A DNA stretch of 64,000 nucleotides from Zhengella sedimenti (GCF_046506625.1 NZ_JBKFFP010000001.1:248001-312000); one strand, 5' to 3'; shown: positions 50,356 to 59,951, counted from the first letter of the stretch. A program made the numbers and translations. Notes: a model not told the origin generated them from the letters alone.

Positions 50356-50904
50356 ATGAAGAAGCTGTTCCTGCTGGGCATGTTCGTCGGTGTCTCGGCA
50401 TCGGTGCCAATGTTGATCCAGTCCAATCCGGACCTGGTGGAAACCGTTGCCGCAAGCATCAGGCAAGATGGCGACGTGCAGCTCTCCATGGTCAAAACGG
50501 CAGCGACACGAGAGCCCACCGGGCAGCTTTCCAGCCGGCATCACCTGATCCGAATCGACGATCTGGGCCATTTTCGTGACGAGTTCCGGCTGAACGGCCG
50601 TCCGCTCGAGGCCCTGGTGGATACCGGCGCCACCCTCGTGGCCATCAACAACTCGACGGCCCGGCGGATCGGCATCAGGCTTTCCCGCCCGGATTTCATC
50701 TATGAAGTGAACACCGCCAACGGCAAGACCAAGGCGGCTGCCGCCACCATCGAGCGAATCCGGATCGGGCGCATCGAGGTCAGGGACGTGAAGGCGGTCG
50801 TCATGGACGACAAGGCGCTTTCCGGCACGCTCATAGGCATGAGCTTCCTCAAGCGGCTGGACAGTTTCCGGGTCGAGGGAAACACGCTGCGAATGGAGCA
50901 GTAG
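50356..50904 (+). CDS. Clan AA aspartic protease (TIGR02281 type)
   Basis: A 182-residue protein with one N-terminal hydrophobic segment (KLFLLGMFVGVSASVPML), so it is membrane-anchored or exported. The retropepsin-like active site is ALVDTGATLVAINN. A second flap-like region is LIGMSFLKRLDSFRVEG. As a single-lobe protease it should work as a dimer, probably in the periplasm. GGGAG lies before the ATG at 50356; the frame from 50308 lacks support. It ends 12 bases from the convergent deoA. Confidence 0.88.
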   Translation: MKKLFLLGMFVGVSASVPMLIQSNPDLVETVAASIRQDGDVQLSMVKTAATREPTGQLSSRHHLIRIDDLGHFRDEFRLNGRPLEALVDTGATLVAINNSTARRIGIRLSRPDFIYEVNTANGKTKAAAATIERIRIGRIEVRDVKAVVMDDKALSGTLIGMSFLKRLDSFRVEGNTLRMEQ

Positions 50905-50916
50905 CCGCGCCTGGCT

Positions 50917-52230
50917 TCAGCCGGTGATCCGCCTGAGCACCGCGCGGGCCGGTTTCGGCTTTTCCTGCGCGATCCGGAATGCGGCGGCCACCGCAGCTGC
51001 CGCACGTTTCGCGGCATCGGGGCTGCGGGCATGAACACAGGCCAGCGGATCGCCCTTTTCGACGCGCGTGCCGACCGGTACAAGGTCCGACAGCCCGACA
51101 TGCGGATCGATCGTATCGGCCGCCGTCTGTCGTCCGCCCCCCAGCGCGACGACGGCCACGCCGATGGCGCGCGTATCAACGGCGGCGACATGGCCTGCCC
51201 GGGGCGCCGGCACATCCATCCGCTCGGGAGCGGCGCCAAGATGCTGCTGCGCCCTTTCCATGAATTTGGCCGGACCGCCGAGCCGCGTCACCATGCGGGC
51301 GAAGACCTCCGCCGCCCGGCCGCTTTCCAGCGCCTCGATGGCGCGTGAGGCGCCTTCATGGTTGGAGGCGGCGATACCGCTCAGCAACAGCATTTCCGCC
51401 GCCAGCGCCATGACCACCTTCTCAAGCCGCGGATCGCGGCGCCGGCCGGTGAGGAAATCGACCGCGTTCATGACTTCGAGCGCATTGCCCGCCGCAGAAG
51501 CCAGCGGCTCGTTCATGCCGGTGACGAGCGCGTGGGTCTTCAGGCCGGCGCCATTGGCGACCTCGACCAGCCTTCGGGCCAGTTTCGCCGCCTCGCGCCC
51601 CGTTTCCATGAAGGCGCCATTGCCGCACTTGACGTCGAGCACCAGGGACTCCAGTCCGGCGGCCAATTTCTTGGACAGGATGGAAGCCGTGATCAGCGGG
51701 ATCGATTCCACCGTCGCGGTGACATCGCGTATGGCGTAGAAGCGCTTGTCCGCCGGAGCCAGATCAGCGGTCTGACCGATGATGGCGCAGCCGGCTTCCT
51801 TCACGCAGGCGCGGAAAAGCGCATTGTCGGGCTGGCTGCGGTAGCCGGGAATGGAATCCATCTTGTCCAGCGTGCCGCCGGTATGGCCGAGACCCCGGCC
51901 GGAAATCATCGGCACATAGGCGCCGCAGGCCGCCACGACCGGGGCAAGCATGAGCGAGACATTGTCGCCCACACCGCCCGTGGAATGCTTGTCGGTGACC
52001 GGTCCGGGCAGGTCCGACCAGTCGAGCACGGTTCCGGAATCGCGCATGGCGAGCGTCAGCGCCACGCCCTCCTCCGGTTCGAGACCGCGAAAGAAGACCG
52101 CCATGGCGAAGGCCGCCACCTGGCCCTCCGAGACGTCGCCAGAGGCAAGGCCCTTCACCAGATGACGGATCTCGTCGTGCGAAAGCGCCCCGCCATCGCG
52201 CTTCTTGCGGATGATCTCGCGGGTGAGCAT
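50917..52230 (-). CDS. deoA: Thymidine phosphorylase
   Basis: A 437-residue pyrimidine nucleoside phosphorylase. It has the signature SGRGLGHTGGTLDKMDSIPG (positions around residue 115), plus DKHSTGGVGDNVSL and VLDVKCGNGAFMET. It splits thymidine (and often deoxyuridine) to base and deoxyribose 1-phosphate. The ATG at 52230 shares one base with the deoC stop (TGATG), so translation is coupled. It is the last gene of the nucleoside operon. Confidence 0.95.
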   Translation of the reverse strand: MLTREIIRKKRDGGALSHDEIRHLVKGLASGDVSEGQVAAFAMAVFFRGLEPEEGVALTLAMRDSGTVLDWSDLPGPVTDKHSTGGVGDNVSLMLAPVVAACGAYVPMISGRGLGHTGGTLDKMDSIPGYRSQPDNALFRACVKEAGCAIIGQTADLAPADKRFYAIRDVTATVESIPLITASILSKKLAAGLESLVLDVKCGNGAFMETGREAAKLARRLVEVANGAGLKTHALVTGMNEPLASAAGNALEVMNAVDFLTGRRRDPRLEKVVMALAAEMLLLSGIAASNHEGASRAIEALESGRAAEVFARMVTRLGGPAKFMERAQQHLGAAPERMDVPAPRAGHVAAVDTRAIGVAVVALGGGRQTAADTIDPHVGLSDLVPVGTRVEKGDPLACVHARSPDAAKRAAAAVAAAFRIAQEKPKPARAVLRRITG

Positions 52231-52997
52231 CAATAGCCGCCCCGGTTCGTACCGGCTTCGCCGCCCGCCCCGGCACGGGCGAGAAGATCGGAAAGGATCC
52301 CCGAGGCGCCGATGCGGAAGGTTTCAGGCGTCGCCCAGTCCGGGCCCATGATCTCGCCGGCCAGATCGAGATAGGCCTTGCCGTCGGCCAGTGTCCGCAC
52401 ACCGCCCGAGGGCTTCAGCCCGACCGGCCTGCCCGATGCCCGGATCTCCTCAAGCATGGCGCGGGCCGCTTCCAGCGAGGCGCCATGGGCGGTCTTGCCG
52501 GTAGAGGTCTTGACGAAGCGCGCGCCGCCGGCGATGGCGGCGCGGGCAGCCGCGCGAACATCCCCGGCGCCCGCCATCTCGCCCGATTCGAGGATCGCCT
52601 TGACGGGACGGCCCTGCGCCGCGTCGACAAAGGCCGCGACCTGGGCTGTCACGAAATCCGGCTCGCCGGGAATTTTCGCCCGCGTGATGACCATGTCGAT
52701 CTCGTCCGCGCCATCGCCAACGGCGCGGCGCGTCTCTTCCAGCGCCTCGGCGTAATCCGCCCCGCCATGGGGGAAGTTGACGACCGTGGCGATGCGGATG
52801 CCGGTGCCCGCGAGGCGCTCGCGGCACCGGGCGACGAAAGCCGGCCAGACGCAGACCGCGGCGACGGGCCCGACGGGCGTCACGGCCCGGTCGAGAAGCC
52901 GGTCGACATCATCTTGCGAGCAATTGTCGCCAAGCTCGGTGAAATCGAGGCAGGCGATGAGCCGGGCGGCAAGCGCCGCCTCGTCCGGTTCAGCCAT
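52230..52997 (-). CDS. deoC: Deoxyribose-phosphate aldolase
   Basis: A 255-residue class I aldolase. Catalytic features are VCVWPAFVAR, IATVVNFPHGG, EIDMVITRA, KAILESGEM and RFVKTSTGKTAHGA, where the last holds the Schiff-base lysine in the KTSTG loop. It splits deoxyribose 5-phosphate to acetaldehyde and glyceraldehyde 3-phosphate. Its start overlaps the punA stop by eight bases. Confidence 0.95.
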   Translation of the reverse strand: MAEPDEAALAARLIACLDFTELGDNCSQDDVDRLLDRAVTPVGPVAAVCVWPAFVARCRERLAGTGIRIATVVNFPHGGADYAEALEETRRAVGDGADEIDMVITRAKIPGEPDFVTAQVAAFVDAAQGRPVKAILESGEMAGAGDVRAAARAAIAGGARFVKTSTGKTAHGASLEAARAMLEEIRASGRPVGLKPSGGVRTLADGKAYLDLAGEIMGPDWATPETFRIGASGILSDLLARAGAGGEAGTNRGGY

Positions 52998-53796
52998 TCA
53001 GTCCTCCTTGCGCCAGGGCGCGCGTGAGGATCGCGGCAAGCTTGCGTCCGCCTTCGGGCGCCATGTCCTTGGTTTCCTGGTGGGAGAGTTCAGCGCCCGT
53101 CATGCCGGCGGCGTAGTTGGTGATGACCGAACAGGCCGCCACGCGCAGGCCCAGGAAGCGGGCGAGGATCACTTCCGGCACGGTGGACATGCCGACCGCG
53201 GTCGCACCCATGACGCGGGCCATGCGGATTTCGGCCGGCGTCTCGAAGGACGGCCCCGAAAACCACATGTAGACGCCCTTGCCGAGCGCGATGCCCTCGG
53301 CCTGCGCGGCCTTTTGGATGGCGCGGCGCATGGCCGGGTCATAGGCCTCGGTCAGCCCGACGAAGCGGCGGTCGGTCGGTTCGTGGAAGAGCGGATTGGA
53401 GCCGGAGAAATTGATGTGATCCTCGATCAGCATGACCGAGCCGGGCGGGATCGCCTCTTCCAGCGAGCCTGCGGCATTGGTGAGGACGATCCGCTCGATG
53501 CCCAGGCCCTGAAGGGCCTCCAGCGCGGGACGCATGGCGGCGGCATTGGCGTGTTCGTAATAGTGGCTCCGGCCGGACAGCATCAGAACCGACTGACCGC
53601 CTAGATATCCGGCGACAACCTCACCGGCATGGCCCGTCACGCCGCTTTTCGGGAAACCCGGCAGATCGCCATAGGGGATGCGCACGGCCTTCTCCACCCC
53701 GTCGACCAGCGTGCCGAGGCCGGAGCCCAGCACGAAGGCGATGCGCGGCGCCAGGCCGTTCAGGCGCTCCACGAGGATATCCACGGTCTGGGTCAT
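52990..53796 (-). CDS. punA: Purine-nucleoside phosphorylase (PunA type)
   Basis: A 268-residue trimer-type phosphorylase. Conserved features are FVLGSGLGTLVDG, SGRSHYYEHAN, LTNAAGSLEE and GVYMWFSGPSFETPAEI. It splits inosine, guanosine and deoxy forms to bases and sugar 1-phosphates. The ATG at 53796 overlaps the cdd stop by four bases; longer frames upstream are out of context. Confidence 0.95.
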   Translation of the reverse strand: MTQTVDILVERLNGLAPRIAFVLGSGLGTLVDGVEKAVRIPYGDLPGFPKSGVTGHAGEVVAGYLGGQSVLMLSGRSHYYEHANAAAMRPALEALQGLGIERIVLTNAAGSLEEAIPPGSVMLIEDHINFSGSNPLFHEPTDRRFVGLTEAYDPAMRRAIQKAAQAEGIALGKGVYMWFSGPSFETPAEIRMARVMGATAVGMSTVPEVILARFLGLRVAACSVITNYAAGMTGAELSHQETKDMAPEGGRKLAAILTRALAQGGLNG

Positions 53797-54185
53797 TTCA
53801 GCGCCTCTGTCCGGAATGCGAGCGGAAGGATGTCGGCCATGGTCATCTTGTCGACAATGCCGGTCTGGTCGCACAGGTAGAGCCGTGCCCCCGGGCCGGC
53901 AAACTCGGCGAGGCGCTGGCGGCAGCCGCCGCAGGGGGTGATGCGGTCCATCTTTTCGGCAACGACGCAGATCTCCGCGATCTCGCCGCCGCCATCCATC
54001 ACATAGTGCGACAGCATGGTGGTCTCGGCGCACCAGCCTTCGGGAAACGACATGTTCTCGATGTTGGCGCCTGTGTGTATTCGCCCGTCAGCCGTGCGCA
54101 GGGCCGCGCCGACCGGGAATTTCGAGTAGGGCACGTGCGCGCGGGCCATGGCGGCGCGCGCAGCGGCGAAGAGGTCCGCGGCCAT
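53793..54185 (-). CDS. cdd: Cytidine deaminase
   Basis: A 130-residue homotetrameric deaminase. Zinc and catalytic residues are WCAETTML and TPCGGCRQRLAEF; the substrate region is SKFPVGAALRTADG. It converts cytidine and deoxycytidine to uridine forms. The ATG at 54185 lies one base after the stop of the permease gene. It joins transport to salvage in a single overlapping operon. Confidence 0.95.
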   Translation of the reverse strand: MAADLFAAARAAMARAHVPYSKFPVGAALRTADGRIHTGANIENMSFPEGWCAETTMLSHYVMDGGGEIAEICVVAEKMDRITPCGGCRQRLAEFAGPGARLYLCDQTGIVDKMTMADILPLAFRTEALK

Positions 54186-54186
54186 G

Positions 54187-55161
54187 TCAGCGCTCCTTGA
54201 CATAGGGCACGCCACCGGCGCGCGGCGGGATGGCCTTGCCGATGAAACCGGCCAACAGGATGACCGTCAGGACATAGGGGAGCGCCTGCATGAACTGGAC
54301 GGGCACCGCACCGACCAGCGGCAGCGGCTTGCCCTGGAGCGAGATGCCAAGCGCCTCGAGGTATCCGAAGAGCAGGCAGGCGAACATGGCGTTGACCGGC
54401 CGCCACTTGGCGAAGATGAGTGCGGCGAGCGCGATGAAGCCCTTTCCGGCCGTCATGTCCTTCACGAAACCGGCATTCTGGGCGACCGAGAGGTAGGCGC
54501 CGGACAGGCCGCACAGCACGCCGGTGATCATCACCGCGCGGTAGCGCAGGAAGGTGACCGAGATGCCGGCGGTGTCCACGGCGGCAGGGTTCTCGCCCAC
54601 GGCGCGCAGGCGCAGGCCGAAGCGGGTGCGGAACAGCACCCACCATGTGACAGGCACCATCAGGAAGGCGACATAGACCAGCAGGTAATGGCCGGACACA
54701 AGCTCGCGGTAAAGGGGCCCGAGCACCGGAACGCCGGCGAGGCTGTCGGCGAAGGGCAGGGTCCAGGCCGCGAAACGCTCCTCGCCGACCAGCGATGGCG
54801 TGCGTCCGCCCTGCCGGAACCAGGCCTGGCCCAGGATGACCGCGCCGCCGGCGGCGATGAAGTTGATCGCCACGCCGGAGACGATCTGGTTGCCGCGCGC
54901 GGTGATGGAGGCGAAGCCGTGAATGAGCGCGAAGAAGACCGACACCAGGATGGCGAAGACGAGGCCGATCCAGGCCGAACCGAAGGCGGTGGCAGCCGCC
55001 GCGCCGGCAAAGGCGCCGGCCAGCATCTTGCCTTCCAGACCGATGTCGAAGACGCCGGAGCGTTCCGAATAGAGGCCGGCGAGGCAGGCCAGGAGCAGCG
55101 GCGCGGAAATGCGGATGGTGGAGTCGAGGACGTTGAGGCCGAGATAAAGCTGCCAGTCCAT
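54187..55161 (-). CDS. Nucleoside ABC transporter permease (second)
   Basis: A 324-residue permease of the BPD_transp_2/NupQ-YufQ type with about eight to ten hydrophobic segments. It starts LNVLDSTIRISAPLLLACLAGLYSERSG (core ISAPLLLACLAGLYSERSG) and has the coupling region RYRAVMITGVLCGLSGAYLS, trimmed here. It pairs with the permease encoded just upstream, with which it shares one base (TGATG). The substrate is probably nucleosides, judged from the adjoining cdd, punA, deoC and deoA. Confidence 0.9.
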   Translation of the reverse strand: MDWQLYLGLNVLDSTIRISAPLLLACLAGLYSERSGVFDIGLEGKMLAGAFAGAAAATAFGSAWIGLVFAILVSVFFALIHGFASITARGNQIVSGVAINFIAAGGAVILGQAWFRQGGRTPSLVGEERFAAWTLPFADSLAGVPVLGPLYRELVSGHYLLVYVAFLMVPVTWWVLFRTRFGLRLRAVGENPAAVDTAGISVTFLRYRAVMITGVLCGLSGAYLSVAQNAGFVKDMTAGKGFIALAALIFAKWRPVNAMFACLLFGYLEALGISLQGKPLPLVGAVPVQFMQALPYVLTVILLAGFIGKAIPPRAGGVPYVKER

Positions 55162-56303
55162 CAGTGGCTCTCCCCGCTGGAAATCGGCGCGGCGCGCACA
55201 TCCTCCTGCATGATCCGGCCGAAGAAGGCCTGCACCGCCGGGCGGAAGAGATTTTCCAGCGCCCCGGCGAAGAGGATGACAAGGCCCTGGATGATGACGA
55301 TCATGTCGCGGCTGATATTGGGCATCTCGAAGGCCAGTTCCGCGCCGCCCTGGTAGAGCATGCCGAACAGGATGGCGGCGGGGATGATGCCGGCGGGATG
55401 CGATCGGCCCATCAGCGCCACCGCGATGCCGACGAAACCCGCGCCGGTCACGAAGTCCAGTTGCAGGCGGTGCTGGTCGCCCATGACCGGGTTCAGCGCC
55501 ATCATGCCGGCCAGCGCGCCGGAGATCATCATGGTGATGACGATGATGCGCGTTTCCGACACGCCGGCATAGCGCGCCGCGCGCGGCGAGAAGCCCTGGG
55601 TGCGGATCTCGTAGCCAAGTTTCGTTCGCCAGATCACCAGCCAGACCACGAAGCTCATCACCAGCGCGAGAATGAAGGACAGGTTGAGCGGCGTGGAGCG
55701 CAGCTTGAAGCCGAACATGGTGATCAGCCAGTCGAGCTTGGGCAGGTGGGCGGCGGCCTCGAAGGTGCGGGTCTGCGGCGCCATGGAGCCCAGTGGCTTG
55801 AGCGGCCCGACCAGAAGATAGACCATGACCGAGGCGGCAATGAAATTGAACATGATCGTCGTGATGACGATATGGCTTCCGCGGCGGGCCTGGAGCACCG
55901 CCGGGATGAACGCCCACAGCCCGCCGATCGCGGCCGATGCCAGAATGGCCAGCGGGAAGTTGATCCACCAGGGGAAGACCGTGTCGAATGCCAGGCAGAC
56001 CAGCGCCACGCCGAGGCCGGCGATATAGGCCTGCCCCTCGCCGCCGATGTTGAACAGGCCGCAATGGAAGGCGACAGCCACGGCAAGGCCGGTGAAGATG
56101 AAGTTGGTGGCATAGAACAGCGTGTAGCCGATGCCAGAGCCGGATCCGAAGGCGCCGGAGACCAGGATGCCGGCGGCCTTGACCGGGTTTTCGCCTGCCA
56201 GCAGGACGACAAGCCCGGAAACGAGAAACGCCACCGTCAGGTTGATCAGCGGGATCAGGCCATAATCCGCCCAGGCGGGCAGCTTCGCGTAAGGTGTCGC
56301 CAT
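55161..56303 (-). CDS. Nucleoside ABC transporter permease (first)
   Basis: A 380-residue permease of the NupP/YufP type. It has a first span at LIPLINLTVAFLVSGLVVLLAG, shown to FLVSGLVVLLAG, then the conserved NIGGEGQAYIAGLG and a C-terminal span run. It works with the second permease, the ATPase upstream and the BMP-type binding protein encoded at 59980-60969. The ATG at 56303 is not preceded by a clear ribosome binding site. A gap of 89 bases separates it from the ATPase gene. Confidence 0.9.
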   Translation of the reverse strand: MATPYAKLPAWADYGLIPLINLTVAFLVSGLVVLLAGENPVKAAGILVSGAFGSGSGIGYTLFYATNFIFTGLAVAVAFHCGLFNIGGEGQAYIAGLGVALVCLAFDTVFPWWINFPLAILASAAIGGLWAFIPAVLQARRGSHIVITTIMFNFIAASVMVYLLVGPLKPLGSMAPQTRTFEAAAHLPKLDWLITMFGFKLRSTPLNLSFILALVMSFVVWLVIWRTKLGYEIRTQGFSPRAARYAGVSETRIIVITMMISGALAGMMALNPVMGDQHRLQLDFVTGAGFVGIAVALMGRSHPAGIIPAAILFGMLYQGGAELAFEMPNISRDMIVIIQGLVILFAGALENLFRPAVQAFFGRIMQEDVRAAPISSGESH

Positions 56304-56392
56304 CTAGAACCTGTCCACCGTATATTGCCGAGGTTGGGCGTGAGGCGCTTTTGCATCGCCGGAGCCGGTTTTCCGGCACGCTTCTTGCCAAT

Positions 56393-57928
56393 TCATTCGG
56401 CGGCCTCCTGCGCCCCGGTGACGCCGGCCATGAGCAGGCCGAGTTCGCCTTCCGTGGCGTCCGGTCCGCGCTCGCCCGCAATGCGGCCGGCAAACATCAC
56501 GAGGATGCGGTCGGAGAGCGAACGGATCTCGTCCAGTTCGACGGAGACGAGCAGCACGGCCTTGCCGGCATCGCGCATCTCGATGATGCGCTTGTGAATG
56601 AATTCGATGGCGCCGACATCCACGCCGCGCGTCGGCTGGGCGACGACGAGGACCGTCGGATCCTGCTCCATCTCGCGGGCAAGCACGATCTTCTGCTGGT
56701 TGCCGCCCGAGAAGTTCGCCGATTTCAGCCGGCAATTGGGCGGGCGGATGTCATAGGCCTCGATCTTGGCGGCGGCATCCTTGCGGATGGCCTCGATGTC
56801 GAGAAACGGGCCCTTCAGGTATTTCGCCTGGCCGTGATAGCCAAGAATCGAATTCTCCGCCTCCTCGAAGGGCAGGACGAGGCCGGTGTAATGGCGGTCC
56901 TCCGGCACGTGTGCGAGGCCGCGGCGGCGCAATTCCGCAGGGTCGGCGGAGCCGGTCACATGGATCGGCAGGCCGTCGAGCAGCACGCGGCCCGCCACGG
57001 CCTGGCGCATGCCGGCGATCGCCTCGATCAGTTCCGACTGGCCGTTGCCTGCCACGCCCGCGATGCCGACGATCTCTCCGGCCCGGACCTCGAAGGACAC
57101 GTCGTCGACCATGGTGACACCGCGCCGGTCGCGCACGGTGAGGTTTTCCACGGCCAGCTTGACATCTCCGGGATGGGCGGCGCCCTTTTCGACGCGCAGC
57201 AGCACGTGGCGGCCGACCATGAGTTCGGCCAGTTCCTCGACGCTTGTCTCAGCCGTCCTGCGGGTGGCGACCATGGTCCCCTGGCGCATGACCGAAACGT
57301 TGTCGGTGATCGCCATGATCTCGCGCAGCTTGTGCGTGATGAGCACGATCGTCTTGCCCTGCTCCTTGAGCTGGGCCAGCACGTTGAACAGGTGATCGGC
57401 TTCCGCCGGCGTCAGCACGCCGGTCGGCTCGTCCAGGATGAGGATCTCCGCGCCGCGATAGAGGGCCTTGAGGATCTCCACGCGCTGCTGCAGGCCGACG
57501 GGCAATTCCTCGATCAGCGCCTCGGTATCGACCTCGAGCGAATAGGTCTTCTCGAGGCGGCGCAATTCGGCGCGCGCATCGGTGATGGCGCCGGACAGCA
57601 TCTGGCCGCCCTCCGCGCCCAGCATGACGTTTTCCAGGACGGTGAAATTCTGCACCAGCATGAAATGCTGGTGAACCATGCCGATGCCGGTGGCAATGGC
57701 GTCGTTGGGTGTGTGGATCGTCACCGGCTTGCCGTTCACCCGGATCGATCCCGAATCAGCCTGGTAGAAGCCGTAGAGGATCGACATCAGGGTCGACTTG
57801 CCGGCGCCGTTCTCGCCGATGATGCCGTGGATGGTGCCCTTCTCGACGGTGAGATTGATGTCCCGGTTGGCCTTGACCGGGCCAAAGCTCTTGTTGATGC
57901 CGGTCAGTTCGATGGCTGGCGCAGACAT
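56393..57928 (-). CDS. Nucleoside ABC transporter ATPase
   Basis: A 511-residue protein with two ABC domains. The first has GENGAGKSTLM (Walker A), LPVGLQQRVEILKAL (signature variant) and ILILDEPTGVL (Walker B). The second is partly degenerate, as in RbsA-like ATPases: GVAGNGQSELIEA in place of a normal Walker A and VVAQPTRGVDVGA as Walker B. GGGGAGA lies before the ATG at 57928. It leads the minus-strand nucleoside operon. The bmpA gene that usually sits beside it is 2 kb away here. Confidence 0.93.
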   Translation of the reverse strand: MSAPAIELTGINKSFGPVKANRDINLTVEKGTIHGIIGENGAGKSTLMSILYGFYQADSGSIRVNGKPVTIHTPNDAIATGIGMVHQHFMLVQNFTVLENVMLGAEGGQMLSGAITDARAELRRLEKTYSLEVDTEALIEELPVGLQQRVEILKALYRGAEILILDEPTGVLTPAEADHLFNVLAQLKEQGKTIVLITHKLREIMAITDNVSVMRQGTMVATRRTAETSVEELAELMVGRHVLLRVEKGAAHPGDVKLAVENLTVRDRRGVTMVDDVSFEVRAGEIVGIAGVAGNGQSELIEAIAGMRQAVAGRVLLDGLPIHVTGSADPAELRRRGLAHVPEDRHYTGLVLPFEEAENSILGYHGQAKYLKGPFLDIEAIRKDAAAKIEAYDIRPPNCRLKSANFSGGNQQKIVLAREMEQDPTVLVVAQPTRGVDVGAIEFIHKRIIEMRDAGKAVLLVSVELDEIRSLSDRILVMFAGRIAGERGPDATEGELGLLMAGVTGAQEAAE

Positions 57929-58059
57929 TCTCCCCGGTCCCCTTCCTGGCGCCGGCCTTCTCCCTTGTGAATTGTCGGGACCCGCAGCCGGACGGTCGGC
58001 TTTAGTCTCGACATTTATTCGCGGCCTTGTCAATTTCCGTTACGCCAAGGAGGAGGCTG

Positions 58060-59232
58060 ATGACACCGTTCACTTTCAACACCACGAAGAGCATCGTGTT
58101 CCGCAACGGCGCGGCCGCGGAACTGGCTGAAACAGCGGGGGGACTGCTGGGCCAGAGTGTCCTTCTCGTCACCGATCCGGGCCTCAGGGCGCTTGGCCTG
58201 TGCGATCCGGCCATCGATTCGCTTGAAAGGGCCGGGCACGCGGTCACCGTCTATGACAAGGTCGAGGCCGATCCGTCGCGCGCAACACTCATGGCGGCCA
58301 CACAGGCCGCCCGCGAAGCCGGCGTGACGGGCGTCGTCGGCTTCGGCGGCGGTTCCTCGCTCGACATCGCCAAGCTGGCGGCGCTGCTGGCCGGTTCCGG
58401 CGAGGATATCGACGCGGCCTGGGGCGTGGGAAACGCGAAGGGTCCGCGCCTGCCGCTGGTGCTCGTCCCGACCACGGCGGGCACCGGATCGGAGGTCACG
58501 CCGGTCTCGATCATCACGGTGGAAAACGACGAGAAGCGGGGCGTCTCCTCGCCCGTCATCCTGCCGGACCTCGCCATCCTGGATGCCGAACTGACGGCCG
58601 GCCTGCCCGCGCACATCACGGCGGCGACCGGGGTGGACGCCATGGTCCATGCCATCGAGGCCTATGCCTCCAAGAGCGCCAACAACAACCCCCTGTCCCG
58701 CATGATCGCGCGCGAGGCGCTGGTGCTGCTCGGCGCCAATATCGAGGAGGCCGTGTTCAACGGGCGGAACATGGACGCGCGCGCGGCCATGTTGCTGGGC
58801 TCGATGCTGGCCGGCCAGGCCTTCGCCAATTCGCCCGTCGCCGCCGTTCATGCGCTGGCCTATCCGATCGGCGGCACGTTCCATGTTCCGCACGGCCTGT
58901 CCAATGCGCTGGTGCTGCCGCATGTGCTGCGCTTCAATGCTGCTGAAACCGTCAATGGCTCGCACCGGCTCTACGCTGAACTGGCGCCCTGCGCCTTCCC
59001 GGATCTGGGTGGCGAGGGCGGCAGCCAGGCCACATGCGCGGCCTTCATCGAACGGCTTGCAAGCCTTTCGGAGCGGCTCGGCCTGCAGACGAAACTGCGC
59101 GACGTCGGCATCGGCGAGGAGCACCTGGCGCAGATGGCAGCGGATTCGATGAAGCAGACGCGGCTGCTGGTCAACAATCCGCGCGCGGTCAGCGAAGCCG
59201 ACGCGCTGGCCATTTACCGGGCGGCCTGGTGA
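58060..59232 (+). CDS. Iron-containing alcohol dehydrogenase
   Basis: A 390-residue group III dehydrogenase. The NAD-binding loop is GFGGGSSLDIAKLAALL; PTTAGTGSEVTPVSII and AAVHALAYPIGGTFHVPHG hold the metal ligands and family features. Substrate is unknown; such enzymes act on short alcohols, aldehydes or hydroxy acids. GGAGGAGGCTG lies before the ATG at 58060. It is the first of three plus-strand genes that separate bmpA from the rest of the nucleoside transporter genes. Confidence 0.92.
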   Translation: MTPFTFNTTKSIVFRNGAAAELAETAGGLLGQSVLLVTDPGLRALGLCDPAIDSLERAGHAVTVYDKVEADPSRATLMAATQAAREAGVTGVVGFGGGSSLDIAKLAALLAGSGEDIDAAWGVGNAKGPRLPLVLVPTTAGTGSEVTPVSIITVENDEKRGVSSPVILPDLAILDAELTAGLPAHITAATGVDAMVHAIEAYASKSANNNPLSRMIAREALVLLGANIEEAVFNGRNMDARAAMLLGSMLAGQAFANSPVAAVHALAYPIGGTFHVPHGLSNALVLPHVLRFNAAETVNGSHRLYAELAPCAFPDLGGEGGSQATCAAFIERLASLSERLGLQTKLRDVGIGEEHLAQMAADSMKQTRLLVNNPRAVSEADALAIYRAAW

Positions 59233-59233
59233 G

Positions 59234-59680
59234 ATGAGCCGTCCCGTTCCTTCCAGCCGCGCCGCCTACAGGGTGTTCCGCACCATCACCACGCGCTGGT
59301 CCGACAACGACATCTACGGCCACATGAACAATGTCGTGCACTACGCGCTGTTCGACACGGCGGTGAACGGCTGGCTGATCGAGGCCGGCGTGCTCGACAT
59401 CCACCATGGCGGCCAGGTGGGCCTCGTGGTGGAAACCGGCTGCCGCTACTTCGCCGAGATGGCCTTTCCCGACACGGTGACGGCCGGCATACGCATCGCG
59501 AAGCTCGGCTCTTCGTCGGTGACCTACGAGATCGGCCTGTTCCGCAATGACGACGGGACGGCCGCCGCCGAGGGGCGTTTCGTGCATGTCTACGTGGACA
59601 GGGAAAACCGCCGGCCCATGCCGCTCAACGCCCGCCTGCGCGCCTTGCTGGAAACCGCGCTGTCGGAGGCGGCGCCATGA
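59234..59680 (+). CDS. Hotdog-fold acyl-CoA thioesterase
   Basis: A 148-residue 4-hydroxybenzoyl-CoA thioesterase-like protein. The active-site motif TRWSDNDIYGHMNNVVHY with Asp and His is intact. It hydrolyses acyl-CoA esters; chain length cannot be judged. The ATG lies one base after the stop of the alcohol dehydrogenase gene and its own end overlaps slyX by four bases, so three genes form one unit. Confidence 0.9.
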   Translation: MSRPVPSSRAAYRVFRTITTRWSDNDIYGHMNNVVHYALFDTAVNGWLIEAGVLDIHHGGQVGLVVETGCRYFAEMAFPDTVTAGIRIAKLGSSSVTYEIGLFRNDDGTAAAEGRFVHVYVDRENRRPMPLNARLRALLETALSEAAP

Positions 59681-59886
59681 CCGCGAATGACGAACGGATC
59701 ACCGAACTGGAAATGCGCCTGGCCGAACTGGAACGCATGAACGAGGACCTTTCGGCCCAGCTTGCCGAGCAGTGGAAGGTGGTGGAAGCCCAGCGCGCGC
59801 GGATGGATGAACTGATCCGCCGCTTCCTGACCGTGGAACAGGCAGTCCAGCCCGAGATACCGGTCGACAAGCCGCCGCACTGGTAA
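59677..59886 (+). CDS. slyX: SlyX-family protein
   Basis: A 69-residue coiled-coil protein of the SlyX family: ERITELEMRLAELERMNEDL (core ITELEMRLAELERMNE), LNEQLAEQWKVVEAQ-type heptads, and the typical end VDKPPHW. Function is unknown. It overlaps the thioesterase gene by four bases (ATGA). Confidence 0.9.
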   Translation: MTANDERITELEMRLAELERMNEDLSAQLAEQWKVVEAQRARMDELIRRFLTVEQAVQPEIPVDKPPHW

Positions 59887-59923
59887 ACGCCCCGGCGGGA
59901 AACGCAAAGGCCCTTCCGGATGC

Positions 59924-59951
59924 AAAACCGCCCGGCGCAAGGACCGGGCGG
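59924..59951 (-). terminator. Intrinsic terminator of bmpA
   Basis: An eight-base stem CCGCCCGG with CCGGGCGG (59928-59951) is followed on the minus strand by TTTTG. It lies about 30 bases after the bmpA stop, between bmpA and the convergent slyX. Confidence 0.85.
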
